Of a stretch of 64,000 nucleotides of DNA, positions 1 through 8,285 are shown piece after piece. The DNA is taken from the NCBI RefSeq assembly GCF_004217555.1, contig NZ_SHKW01000001.1:5766001-5830000 (forward strand). The letters are read 5' to 3'. The position numbers were made by a program, and so were the translations under genes. Within the stretch, counting starts at the first letter, position 1. Each line of letters opens with the position of its first letter. This stretch comes from Edaphobacter modestus (GTDB lineage: Bacteria; Acidobacteriota; Terriglobia; Terriglobales; Acidobacteriaceae). The notes below the pieces were generated by a model that had not been told where the DNA came from, did no database searches, and was given only the letters and a program-made list of their open reading frames with translations.

Positions 1-350
1 AACTGGCGCCCCTCACCCTGGCCCGGCATCCAGACCTGGTAGAGATAGTTGCTGTCTCCATAGCACCGAAAGATCAGCCGCCCCAGGTCCTTACTGTTTT
101 GCTCTCCGGTGGGCTGGACCAACATCAGGTACTGCCTCTTGGTGGCCTGGGTATCGACGAACGAAAGATACCGTGGTGCCTGCAGTGAGATGCGATATCT
201 GCCTGCAGGCACCATCTGGTCGTTGGCGGAGAAATCAAATGGAATGTTGACGGTTACCGCCTGAGCCTGTGCTGCCGCCGGTCCAGTCAGCGCCGCGCCG
301 AGCGAAAGCGCCAGAGCTGCGCAGGTAAGGATGGAAGATATACGGAACAT
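1..350 (-). CDS. small secreted protein, partial (3' end beyond window)
   Basis: The frame is open from an ATG at 350 to the left edge, so only the first 116 residues are visible and the stop lies outside. A GAGGAGG ribosome-binding site lies six bases before the ATG. Residues 1-31 look like a cleaved signal peptide (MFRISS, a hydrophobic run, then GPAAAQAQA), so the product is probably exported. The mature part starts VTVNIPFDF and continues with VPAGRYRIS. I associate this pattern with small secreted proteins of unknown role that recur in acidobacterial genomes, but that is recollection rather than a search result. It is divergent from the winged-helix gene at 594 across a 243-base spacer. 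Confidence 0.7.
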   Translation of the reverse strand, partial: MFRISSILTCAALALSLGAALTGPAAAQAQAVTVNIPFDFSANDQMVPAGRYRISLQAPRYLSFVDTQATKRQYLMLVQPTGEQNSKDLGRLIFRCYGDSNYLYQVWMPGQGEGRQ

Positions 351-593
351 GGCGAACCTCCTCGATGATCCTGCGGCTTTGTCCTGTTCCAACTACCGCT
401 TGGGATATTCGCAATGTGCGCCGCTGCTGCGATCCGCTCAATGCTCTGGAGATCATTCCGTCATCATCTACTCATTGCGCTCTCCGCCCTTGACACGAAA
501 GGACTTTGTCCATCGAGTAAATTGCTGATTCGAGTTCTGTTGGCCTGCCGAGCGGGAAAGGTGTAAAGTTTTCTAGCCCAGAGGAGCGCGCTA

Positions 594-2870
594 ATGGGCA
601 TGCCGGTCGACACTCCACGGACCTGGCGCTTCGGCGTCTTCGAACTGGACGCCTCGAGTGGAGAACTGCGCCGCAATGGCACCGTCGTCAAGCTGCGCGA
701 ACAGCCGGCGCGCATTCTGCTCCTGCTGCTCGAGCACGCGGGGCAGATGGTCACGCGCGAGCAATTGCGCCAGCATCTCTGGCCGTCCGACACCTTCGTC
801 GATTTCGACCACAGCCTGAATTCTGCTGTCATGAAGCTCCGCGAAGCCTTGGGCGACTCGGCCGACAAGCCTCTCTACATCGAAACCATCCCGAAGAAGG
901 GTTATCGCTTTGTCGCGCCCGTTTCCCAACCGGGGGATACGCAGAATGGCGGCGCTTCGTCTCAAGCGACTGCGGGATCCGAGATGGTGGGACTCAACAC
1001 GCGTAAACAGAGCAATGGGAGCGTTGAAGTCCGCACTATTACGCCTGACGAGAAGCAAGACCGTCGAAGGCTGCTCTCCAGGAAGTTAGCCCTAATAATC
1101 GTATGCGTCGTGTCTGCGATTGGAATCGCCGCGCTCATTCGATCTTCGTCTCTTCGATCCGCCCTTGTTCAATTTGGGAGCCAGCCTAAGCCATCTTCGG
1201 GCGAGCCGAACGTGATGTCGCCGAATCTGCGTTCTTCGATTCTCACGAGCGCGCCCGGAGACGCGAGATCCCCGTCGTTTTCGCCGGACGGGCGTCAGAT
1301 CGCGTTCGTTTGGAATGGTGTGGAGCGCAGACACTACGACATCTATGTGCAGCTGGTGGGAGGTGACACGCCGCTACAACTCACACACCACAAGCGGGGC
1401 GACGGTGTTCCCGGCCCGCCGCAGTGGTCGCCGGATGGGCGGGAGATCGCCTTTGCCCGCTGCAATAGCGACCGCGACGGGGTCTACACGGTCCCCGCAC
1501 TCGGCGGCCCCGAGCGTCGACTGACGAACTCGCCCTGCCGGGAATGGGTCGCGGGCCGGCCTATCTGGACTCCGGACAGCAAAGCCATGGTGATGCTCGA
1601 CCAGTGCACCCCAGCTGGTCCGCGCGCGGTTGTGCTCTTCTCCTTCGCAACCGGTGAGAAGCGCTGTCTCGCGACCGGATCTCACGGAGACTTTGGCGCC
1701 GAGGATGCGCTCTCCCCGGACGGACGAACCGTTGCATTTTCTCATCATACGGACGCAACCTATGGGGAGCTCTATGCCGTGCCGCTCTCCGGCGAAGGAC
1801 CGAGGCGCCTTGTTTCAGGCGGTATTCACTTCTGGAACCTGATGTGGACACCCGACGGCAAATACATTGTTTTCTACTCCAACCGGGGAAACATGATGCG
1901 CGCCTGGAGGGTACCGGTCGCGGGCGGCCCGGTCGAACCTGAGATGGTTTATCCGGGCGTGGGATCGATCTCCCAGGACGGGCGGAGGCTCGCCTATACC
2001 GAGAGCCAGACCGGGGAAGCCCCGGCAATCTGGCGAGCGGATCTTTCGAAGGCAGGCGGTCCAGTACTTCGTACAAGGAAGCTCATCTATTCACAGTTCA
2101 TGGAGGATTGTGCGCAGCCCTCTCCGGATGGGACGCGTCTTGCGCTGCAATCAGGACGTTCCGGCACAAACCAGATCTGGCTGAACAGTACTGACGGCGA
2201 TCATCCCGTGCAACTTACGAATATAGGCGGGCACTCGGGCACTCCGCGCTGGTCTCCCGATGGACGATGGATCGCCTTCGATGCCCGCGTAGGGGATTAC
2301 GCCCACATCTATGTCGTCGATGCGGAGGGTAGAAATCTTCATGCGATCACGCATGGCGACTCCGACAATGTAGTGCCGAGTTGGTCCCGCGACGGCAGGT
2401 TCATCTACTTCGCCTCGCCGCGTACGGGAAGCAGGCAGATCTGGAAGCACTCTGTTGAGGACGGGGCAGAGAGGCAGCTGACCGAGCATGGCGGCTTTGC
2501 TCCTTTTGAGTCTTACGACGGGCGAACGATCTACTACAGCAAATTTGACGAGGCTGGCATATGGAGTATGTCCGCAAGCGGAGGCAGCGAGTCGCCTGTG
2601 GTGACCGGCAAACCGCAAGTAAGCTACTTTGGACACTGGGCCGTGACGGAGAGCGGACTTTACCTGCTCGACGCAGATGCCGAACCCCGGCCCACGATCG
2701 AGTTCTACAGCTTCGCCACTGGCCGCATTACGCCCGTCCTGTCACTTGAAAAAAGCCCCAGCGACTGGCAGCCCAGCCTGAGCGCGTCGCGAGACGGGCG
2801 CACCCTCTTCTACACCCAGTACGATCCCCAGAGCGTTATCAAGATGGTAGAGAACTTCCGCCAGGAATAG
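594..2870 (+). CDS. winged-helix DNA-binding / WD40-like beta-propeller membrane protein
   Basis: The 758-residue protein has three parts. Residues 1-105 are an OmpR/PhoB-type winged helix (FGVFELD, then HSLNSAVMKLREALGD, ending KKGYRFVAPV). A single membrane helix follows near residues 162-185 (LALIIVCVVSAIGIAALI). The rest is a TolB/PD40-like beta-propeller with repeated SPDGR-type blades (SPSFSPDGRQIAFVW, PQWSPDGREIAFA, PRWSPDGRWIAFD). The layout suggests a membrane-anchored regulator with a cytoplasmic DNA-binding end and a periplasmic propeller, as in the large CadC-like acidobacterial families. The target and signal are unknown. The start is supported by GAGGAG about 8 bases upstream. 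The first ~135 bases and the ribosome-binding site are duplicated at 2888-3046. Confidence 0.85.
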   Translation: MGMPVDTPRTWRFGVFELDASSGELRRNGTVVKLREQPARILLLLLEHAGQMVTREQLRQHLWPSDTFVDFDHSLNSAVMKLREALGDSADKPLYIETIPKKGYRFVAPVSQPGDTQNGGASSQATAGSEMVGLNTRKQSNGSVEVRTITPDEKQDRRRLLSRKLALIIVCVVSAIGIAALIRSSSLRSALVQFGSQPKPSSGEPNVMSPNLRSSILTSAPGDARSPSFSPDGRQIAFVWNGVERRHYDIYVQLVGGDTPLQLTHHKRGDGVPGPPQWSPDGREIAFARCNSDRDGVYTVPALGGPERRLTNSPCREWVAGRPIWTPDSKAMVMLDQCTPAGPRAVVLFSFATGEKRCLATGSHGDFGAEDALSPDGRTVAFSHHTDATYGELYAVPLSGEGPRRLVSGGIHFWNLMWTPDGKYIVFYSNRGNMMRAWRVPVAGGPVEPEMVYPGVGSISQDGRRLAYTESQTGEAPAIWRADLSKAGGPVLRTRKLIYSQFMEDCAQPSPDGTRLALQSGRSGTNQIWLNSTDGDHPVQLTNIGGHSGTPRWSPDGRWIAFDARVGDYAHIYVVDAEGRNLHAITHGDSDNVVPSWSRDGRFIYFASPRTGSRQIWKHSVEDGAERQLTEHGGFAPFESYDGRTIYYSKFDEAGIWSMSASGGSESPVVTGKPQVSYFGHWAVTESGLYLLDADAEPRPTIEFYSFATGRITPVLSLEKSPSDWQPSLSASRDGRTLFYTQYDPQSVIKMVENFRQE

Positions 2871-2887
2871 CCGACAGCGCTGCAGTT

Positions 2888-3046
2888 TCTCCAGCCCAGA
2901 GGAGCGTGCCAATGGGCATGCCGGGTAACACGCCACGGACCTGGCGCTTCGGCGTCTTCGAACTGGATGCCTCGAGTGGAGAACTGCGCCGCAATGGCAC
3001 CGTCGTCAAGCTGCGCGAACAGCCGGGGCGCATTCTGCTCCTGCTG
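2888..3046 (+). repeat. near-identical copy of 570-728 (winged-helix gene start)
   Basis: About 159 bases repeat the ribosome-binding site and the first 45 codons of the winged-helix gene at 594 with only a few substitutions. Homology stops abruptly after the codons for ILLLL at 3046. A short GTCACGCG stretch that follows also occurs further into the intact copy, which suggests a microhomology-mediated deletion. This marks the left flank of the integrated element. Confidence 0.85.
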
Positions 3047-3295
3047 TCACGCGGCACTGCTGTGACTCTTTTTGGAAACCAAACCACGCACTTCGTCCAC
3101 GCTTCCGTCACGCCCCGTCTCATCTCGCAACTATGCTCCCTCACCCAGCACCAGGCAAGATGTGGTTCGCATAACGCTCACAATAAATCCTGCGAAATGC
3201 GATGGTTGCAGGAGATTGAGCGCAAGTTGGGCGCAAACGCGTGGAGTATCGACGAATGTTGTCCAACGTTGGATTTGCGGACTGGGGATCGTTGA
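2912..3295 (+). pseudogene. truncated winged-helix gene remnant
   Basis: The reading frame starts with MGMPGNTPRTWRFGVFELD, nearly the same as the start of the 758-residue neighbour. It leaves homology after about 45 residues, in the middle of the winged helix, and runs on through unrelated cysteine-rich sequence to a stop at 3295. The recognition helix and wing are missing, so it cannot bind DNA as the parent would. The rest of this paralogue is not found beyond the element, so it was probably deleted when or after the element inserted. The 3' tail from 3047 may belong to the element. Confidence 0.75.
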
Positions 3296-3301
3296 GATAA
3301 C

Positions 3302-3706
3302 TCACTGAACCAGCTTGGCCTGGTCCTCAATCTCAATCGTCACACCTACAGACTTCAGGCGCTCCACAAGTTGCGAGAGCGTCCAGTTGCCTGCATGCCA
3401 GGTCCCCCCTGCCAGCAGTTCTTTAATCTGAAGCAACGACTTCGTTGCGAACCTCCGTGAGTTGGTCACAGTTGTCCAGCGGTCGATTTGTACCGGGTAG
3501 TTGACTGGCTCCCAGCGGATGATACGAACGCCACGCACCGTGGGAGGGCGATCTTGCAGCAGCCTCAACAACTCGTTCTTCCTGTCCCGAATCTGCGGGA
3601 GAATGCCTGTCGCACGCTTCGGTATGCGATAGCCGATAAAATCCCCATCAACCCAAAGCGACCCTCCCGACGACTCCACAGCGCGGATAATCTCGAAGCC
3701 GTCCAT
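3302..3706 (-). CDS. hypothetical element protein, TubC N-terminal-like
   Basis: This 134-residue protein is the last gene of the element's minus-strand operon. The ATG lies two bases after the upstream stop and has a GGGAGG ribosome-binding site, so it is probably translationally coupled; a TTG two codons earlier is the alternative. The first ~50 residues (MDGFEIIRAVESSGG, then WVDGDFIGYRIPK, ending NELLRLLQDRP) resemble the TubC N-terminal docking fold, which also turns up next to primase genes in phages and integrative elements. The remainder is unrecognised. A partner role to the upstream primase is inferred from position alone. Confidence 0.6.
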   Translation of the reverse strand: MDGFEIIRAVESSGGSLWVDGDFIGYRIPKRATGILPQIRDRKNELLRLLQDRPPTVRGVRIIRWEPVNYPVQIDRWTTVTNSRRFATKSLLQIKELLAGGTWHAGNWTLSQLVERLKSVGVTIEIEDQAKLVQ

Positions 3707-3708
3707 TG

Positions 3709-5562
3709 TCAAATCCTCCCTACCTCAAATGCCTCTTCTGACAGTTCCTCGCTCATCGATGAAGTTTCAGGCCGTGACGCCGTGACAACGCTGGATTGAT
3801 GCGGGTTTTCGTCACTCTTCAAACCGTGACGCGAGGAATCCGTCCCAGTTTCGATATCACACAAATCGCCAATGTTTATGCAGGTTGTCGCGTTGTCGCG
3901 ATTCAAAGTTGGATGATTGGGGCAATAACGCGCCCAAGAGTCCTCGAACATGTCCTTGGAGTAGCCCTTCAGGTGTACGTTTGAGAAGCGAATATCCTTC
4001 GGGTAGATATCAAAATCCTTCAGCTTTCTCGCCAAATTGTTCGGGGTCATTCCCTTGCCACGGTTTGAGTCGGCCCATGGACGACCTTCCAGTGAGCAAA
4101 GACTCTCCACCAAGTCGACCGATGAGATTCGATCTTTGTCACGGCCGATGCGCGTCTCGAAGAGATCACGGATGTCCCGCAGAAGCATGACACCCGTCGA
4201 TCCGTCCTCCGAGGCCACCGAACCGAACACTTCGAGGAGGGATGACCTGATAAGTGCGGGCCACTCGCCTCCTGCGAGATCAGCAATGACGATCAAAGGT
4301 TCGCTGATGTCCTGCTGCCGGTCGGTCAATTCCTCAGGAAGTTCTGGCCTTAACTCCCGCATAGCGTCTATATCCCGGTCTGCCCATCGCTTGAGAGCTT
4401 CTGCAATCGGCTTAGACTGCTGCCGCACCTCACGGTCCCGGAAGCGGTCTACTTTCTCCGACTCCTTCTTCCGGCGCATGGCAATCACAATGCTTCGGTC
4501 TGCAACCGTGTCGGGAATCTTCCCAATACTTGCAAACGCTTTTGGACCGAAACAGCTCAAATCACGGTATCCAATCTCCGCCCCTTTCCCCACGCAGATA
4601 GAGGTCTTGCCGTTGCGGGTGTATCCGACGTTTAGGATGTTTCGTACCGCTTCCATGTACTCATCTCCACTGCCTGCCGCTGCGTCCATCTCGTCCAGAA
4701 GTAGAGTCGGCTTATCTTGGTCCACCTTCCTCGCTAACACGGCCGCTGTCACCCTTCCGGTGAACCACGGAGTCTTGACGACAGCAGCGAGGACTTCCAA
4801 AAGCCTACTCTTTCCGCATTGCTTTTCTGGTGCGGTCACGTGCAGGTAAGGCACGAGATCAAAGGCGCCGACAGACCATGTGAGCATGATCCAGGCGGCA
4901 AGCACATTGCTCTGCGCGAACGAGACGACGCAATACCGGAGAACCCAGCTTCGGCACAGATTGAGTAGTTCTGCGGTTGCGAGCGGCTTAGGAATCAGCG
5001 CGCGAACGTCATCTGCACATGCATAACGGTGCCTCGCCAGCCAATCCGAACAGTCCTCCTTCTCTCCAAGTCCCAAAGAGCCGACGTCTATACAAGAGAC
5101 GCTGGTACCCAGCGTGCCAAGCTTCCTCGCTACCCTCTCACCATAGCTGCGGCCAGCCTCATCATTGTCTGGCCATATCACCACTTCCCGGCCTGCTAGA
5201 GGGGTCCAGTCGGCGGCTTCGTCTGTGCTGCTACCTCCTGAGGTCACCGCAGGCAGTCCGAACGCCGCGAGACTGTCGGCATCTCTCTCGCCTTCCACAA
5301 CCCACACTGCGCCGTCACAGCTGAGCGTAGAGAGGCCATAGAGCGGCCAGCCTGTTTCCCGACGAAGTGAGTTATGGCGCCTCAGCTCGAATCCGTTGCC
5401 GCCATCTGACATCATGCGGAAGGTCTTGTTGTTGTCGGCCTGAAGGATGCGAAGGTTATAGAAGGACGGCGTTCCGTCCATGTTGCGGTACGGATAGACG
5501 TTCACCACCGTTCCAATGTTGCGCGTGAGCCTCTCTGCGGCCTGCTGTGGAGTCTCTGCCAT
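3709..5562 (-). CDS. TOPRIM / DUF3631 primase-helicase-like protein
   Basis: The 617-residue protein begins with a region ending in a TOPRIM fold: WVVEGERDADSL (Glu90) and WPDNDEAG (Asp132, Asp134) supply the metal-binding acidic residues. A DUF3631-type ATPase follows, with a Walker A-like APEKQCGKS near residue 245 and Walker B LLLDEMDAA near 285. The C-terminal ~70 residues look low-complexity. The chosen ATG overlaps the stop of the CHC2 gene (TAATG) and has GGGAGG just upstream, so the two are co-translated. Together they equal a replication primase split over two genes. Role: initiation of element replication, inferred from phage and satellite relatives. Confidence 0.75.
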   Translation of the reverse strand: MAETPQQAAERLTRNIGTVVNVYPYRNMDGTPSFYNLRILQADNNKTFRMMSDGGNGFELRRHNSLRRETGWPLYGLSTLSCDGAVWVVEGERDADSLAAFGLPAVTSGGSSTDEAADWTPLAGREVVIWPDNDEAGRSYGERVARKLGTLGTSVSCIDVGSLGLGEKEDCSDWLARHRYACADDVRALIPKPLATAELLNLCRSWVLRYCVVSFAQSNVLAAWIMLTWSVGAFDLVPYLHVTAPEKQCGKSRLLEVLAAVVKTPWFTGRVTAAVLARKVDQDKPTLLLDEMDAAAGSGDEYMEAVRNILNVGYTRNGKTSICVGKGAEIGYRDLSCFGPKAFASIGKIPDTVADRSIVIAMRRKKESEKVDRFRDREVRQQSKPIAEALKRWADRDIDAMRELRPELPEELTDRQQDISEPLIVIADLAGGEWPALIRSSLLEVFGSVASEDGSTGVMLLRDIRDLFETRIGRDKDRISSVDLVESLCSLEGRPWADSNRGKGMTPNNLARKLKDFDIYPKDIRFSNVHLKGYSKDMFEDSWARYCPNHPTLNRDNATTCINIGDLCDIETGTDSSRHGLKSDENPHQSSVVTASRPETSSMSEELSEEAFEVGRI

Positions 5563-5864
5563 TAGCGTCCCTCCCACGCGCCGAGCACCTTGGCCGCCTC
5601 GACAAACCCCATCCCCGTGCGGAGACGGTGGAACGCGAGTACGTCCCCACCACGAGCGTCACACACGAAGCAGCGAAACGCGCCGGTTCGCACGTTGAGA
5701 CGCAGGGAAGGATGCCTGTCTGGATGGAATGGGCAGAGGGCCGAACGCCATACCCCACGGCCTATCAGCTTCAAGCCTTCGCGCTGGTAGAACGAAGCCG
5801 CTGGTGGAAGAAGCGATTTATTGAAGGCAGGGCGTCGCGCGTGCCATGTTACGCTTGTCTTCAT
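5562..5864 (-). CDS. CHC2 zinc-finger primase domain protein
   Basis: The 100-residue protein contains CPFHPDRHPSLRL followed by FRCFVCDARGGD, giving zinc ligands Cys44, His47, Cys65 and Cys68 in the CHC2 pattern of DnaG-type primases. The conserved downstream helix (DVLAFHRLRTGMGFVEAAKVLG) is also present. DnaG carries this finger on the same chain as TOPRIM, whereas here it ends at residue 100 and the TOPRIM domain starts in the overlapping next gene. It likely recognises the template for primer synthesis on the element. Start at 5864 is the first ATG of the frame. Confidence 0.8.
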   Translation of the reverse strand: MKTSVTWHARRPAFNKSLLPPAASFYQREGLKLIGRGVWRSALCPFHPDRHPSLRLNVRTGAFRCFVCDARGGDVLAFHRLRTGMGFVEAAKVLGAWEGR

Positions 5865-5885
5865 ACGAAATCCTTTCTGTAGTTC

Positions 5886-5917
5886 ACCCCGGCCTGCTCG
5901 CCGGGGTTTGTTTTTTT
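5886..5917 (+). terminator. rho-independent terminator on the plus strand
   Basis: A perfect 8-bp stem (ACCCCGGC / GCCGGGGT) with a 6-base loop is followed directly by TTGTTTTTTT. The T-run reads on the plus strand, although both flanking genes are on the minus strand. It would stop plus-strand transcription entering from the primase side rather than serve a recognised gene. The minus-strand reading has no T-run after the stem. Confidence 0.7.
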
Positions 5918-5921
5918 GGGG

Positions 5922-6128
5922 CTACTGCTTCACCGCAGGGCGCGTGCCTTCGGCTACGAGCCGCCGAACTTCTGCGTGCGAGATGCGGAGGGAGCGCCCC
6001 AGTTTTACGCTGGCAATCCTTCCTTCATAGGCGCGCTTACGCCAAGTCCACGGGCTTTCCCCGGTGAGCGCCGCACACTGTTGCGGCGAAAGATATTCCT
6101 GTTCAAACTCGACCTTCTTTGAAGTCAT
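5922..6128 (-). CDS. excisionase / AlpA-like helix-turn-helix protein
   Basis: This 68-residue basic protein reads EYLSPQQCAALTGESPWTW, then YEGRIASVKLGRSLRIS and EVRRLVAEG. That is the winged HTH (HTH_17, MerR-like) layout of excisionases and AlpA regulators: an LSPQQ entry helix, a WTWRKRAYEG recognition helix and a K-LG-R-RI wing. GGGAGG stands seven bases before the ATG. It is the promoter-proximal gene of the minus-strand operon and lies just left of the palindrome at 6205-6234, so it may bind that site. Role in excision or operon control is inferred. Confidence 0.7.
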   Translation of the reverse strand: MTSKKVEFEQEYLSPQQCAALTGESPWTWRKRAYEGRIASVKLGRSLRISHAEVRRLVAEGTRPAVKQ

Positions 6129-6204
6129 TCTGTGCCTCCCGTTGAGTAGCAGCAGAAGCGCTGCTTATGTTCTGAGTTTGAGATAGGGAGCTTTCCTGTT
6201 GTTG

Positions 6205-6234
6205 CATAATTTGTATCGTGATATACAGATTATG
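6205..6234. promoter_or_regulatory. palindromic operator between divergent element genes
   Basis: A 12-base inverted repeat with one mismatch (CATAATTTGTAT and ATACAGATTATG) is separated by the six bases CGTGAT. It is centred in the 129-base spacer between the excisionase-like gene and the zinc-finger gene. Its size and place fit a dimeric repressor that controls both directions. Which protein binds is not shown. Confidence 0.65.
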
Positions 6235-6257
6235 CGTTTCAATTACTAGGGAGAGCG

Positions 6258-7118
6258 ATGCGTATCAGTTCGGCAGGACTCATGGCCGGTGTAGAAGAAG
6301 TAGCCCATTGGATTGCTGCCGTTTTGGAGGGGAGACATAAGACGGCAATCATCACCCGCCTCGTTGGCGCGGCGGCCGCAGTGGAAGACGAACGGGGGAG
6401 GCGGGCGGGGCTTTTCAACGATTGGAGCCGAGAGCAGAAAGAGGAGGTGTACAAGGCTTTTCTGAAGGCGTTGCGCTTACGGGTCGATCGCTGGATTGAT
6501 TCCGGGAAGAGCGAAGGGAGCGAAACCCCGTCAGACCGCACACTCTCGCCTGTTGATCGTGAACGGATTCGCCAGTTCTGGGATAACAATCGCGTTCGGG
6601 TGTGGGTGGATGAGGCTGGCCTGTTGGAGCTTCGGCCCGAGGCCGGACGGCAATTCTCCGGCGGAGACGTCACGGCACGTTTTAGAGAACTTATCCGTCT
6701 GGCGGAAGAGATCGCCGTCTTTTGTTTTTCGATGCTGCTCGATGGAGACGCTCCCCATCGTCTGATGCGTTGCGATTCCTGTTCCACTTACTTTGCCCGC
6801 GAGAATGCTCCCCGTAAAGGTCAACCTATCAAGCGGGGAATGTATTGCCAGAAGTGCACCCAAAAAGGCGTAAATCGTCGTGTCACCAGTTCTCGGGATA
6901 GAGAGAGAGCACGGCGGATCGAACTAGTCGCCGAGTTCTGGCTGAAGTATGACGAAAAGAAACGCCGTGTTGATCGGATTGGATGGGTGGTCGAAGAAGT
7001 GAACAAGTCCGGCAAATTGCCACAAGGTAGCGAGCGATTAAAGCCGGATTGGCTGCGGCGGAAAAAGAATATCAAAGCGATTGAAGACTGGTTGGAGGAG
7101 ATACGTCGTGCTAACTAA
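6258..7118 (+). CDS. Cys4 zinc-finger protein of the integrated element
   Basis: The 286-residue protein has no family I can name with certainty. A C-terminal zinc knuckle is clear: CDSC at 172-175 and CQKC at 197-200, joined by basic residues and followed by a highly basic helix (RDRERARRIELV). This resembles the CGNR zinc finger found at the end of some putative regulators. The C-terminus carries many Arg and Lys residues (WLRRKKNIKAIEDWLEEI), so nucleic-acid binding is plausible. An AGGGAGAG ribosome-binding site precedes the ATG. It is divergent from the excisionase-like gene across the palindrome and overlaps the integrase start, making it a candidate element regulator. Confidence 0.6.
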   Translation: MRISSAGLMAGVEEVAHWIAAVLEGRHKTAIITRLVGAAAAVEDERGRRAGLFNDWSREQKEEVYKAFLKALRLRVDRWIDSGKSEGSETPSDRTLSPVDRERIRQFWDNNRVRVWVDEAGLLELRPEAGRQFSGGDVTARFRELIRLAEEIAVFCFSMLLDGDAPHRLMRCDSCSTYFARENAPRKGQPIKRGMYCQKCTQKGVNRRVTSSRDRERARRIELVAEFWLKYDEKKRRVDRIGWVVEEVNKSGKLPQGSERLKPDWLRRKKNIKAIEDWLEEIRRAN

Positions 7119-8285
7119 TGAACTTGGGATAGCCAGTCAGCCAATGTCGGAAGAAGTCCGTCCCATCCGTCGCACTACCAAGCGCGCGAGGGGGGACCGT
7201 GATGGAATCTTCGAGCGGAAAGATCGTAAGGGTTTTTGGGTTTCATACGTGGATGCGGATGGAAAACGCCGCAAAAAGTTCGGTGGCTATACCCGCACGC
7301 AGGCGGCTGAACTTCTTCGGATCGCAAAAACGAATGTTCTGAAGGATGAAGCTCCTAGGTGTCAAAGCCAATTCGGATATTTCGATGGAAGACTTGCTGA
7401 AGCGCTACAGCAAGCACCAGCGCTTCCGGTTACGTGCGACCACGTTTGTACGGCTTAACGGGATTCTGGAGACGCTGAAACGTCATCTTCCTGCGAAGGC
7501 AAAGGATATTACCCGGCAGGTCGTCGCAGAGTACATTTCCACCCGTTCCGATTCGGTAAAGCCTGCGAGTGTTACGAAAGAAGTGTCTGTTTTGAAGCAT
7601 GCCCTGAATCTGGCGGTGGATTGGGGATTGTTGAACAGTAACCCGGCTCAGAGGGCGAAGCTCCCCAAACTTCCTCTGGGGCGCACGCGCTACTTGTCGC
7701 CGACCGAACTGAAGGCCGCGCTGGAGGCGTGTGGACGGTCGAAGAACGGGGAAGACGTTGTGACCGCTCCGGTCTGGTTGCGCGCTCCGATCGCGCTTGC
7801 GGCCTTTACAGGAATGCGGCGTGGGGAACTTCTTGCTCTCTGCTGGAGGGATGTGGATCTTGAAAATCGCCGGGTGTACCTACGCGAGACGAAAAACAGA
7901 GACTAGTGTATTCTCGCATTGAACAATCTCGCATTACAGGTTATCGAGAGCCTTCCGGCAGGGAGACCGGGTACTGGCCGACGTAGACCCGGCGAAGCTC
8001 TCGGTCTATGCCAAGCGGCTCTTTGATGCACTAGGGATCGAGGGAGCGTCGTTTCACACCTTACGCCATACGGCGGCCAGTTGGATGGTGATGAGCGGCG
8101 TAGACCTCTATGCGACGGGACAGGTACTCGGTCATAAAACGCCACGTATGACTCAGCGGTATGCCCATCTGTCGCCCGGTTACATGGCGGGAGCTATGGG
8201 AAAGCTCGATACCGCTTTTGGAGGGGGCTTACCTGTCAATAATGGTGCTATCGTCCCCCATCGTCCCCGCGAATTGATGGGGTAG
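7108..8285 (+). pseudogene. tyrosine recombinase (integrase), frameshifted and with in-frame stop
   Basis: Three frames together encode one integrase. Frame 1 gives the Arm-binding N-terminus (GIFERKDRKGFWVSYVDADG). A +1 shift near 7351-7357 leads to the core-binding region and box I (FTGMRRGELLAL). An in-frame TAG at 7904-7906 and a second +1 shift near 7961-7971 follow. The last frame holds box II (SFHTLRHTAASW) and the catalytic tyrosine (KTPRMTQRYAHL). All catalytic motifs remain, but the chain cannot be made whole. The GTG at 7108 overlaps the upstream gene by 11 bases and has GGAGGAG before it; ATG 7144 is an alternative. Confidence 0.85.

Noticed and set aside
2888..3046. duplicate considered as an insertion-sequence end or att repeat
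   Set aside because: The repeated bases encode the start of the neighbouring winged-helix gene and have no match near the other end of the element.
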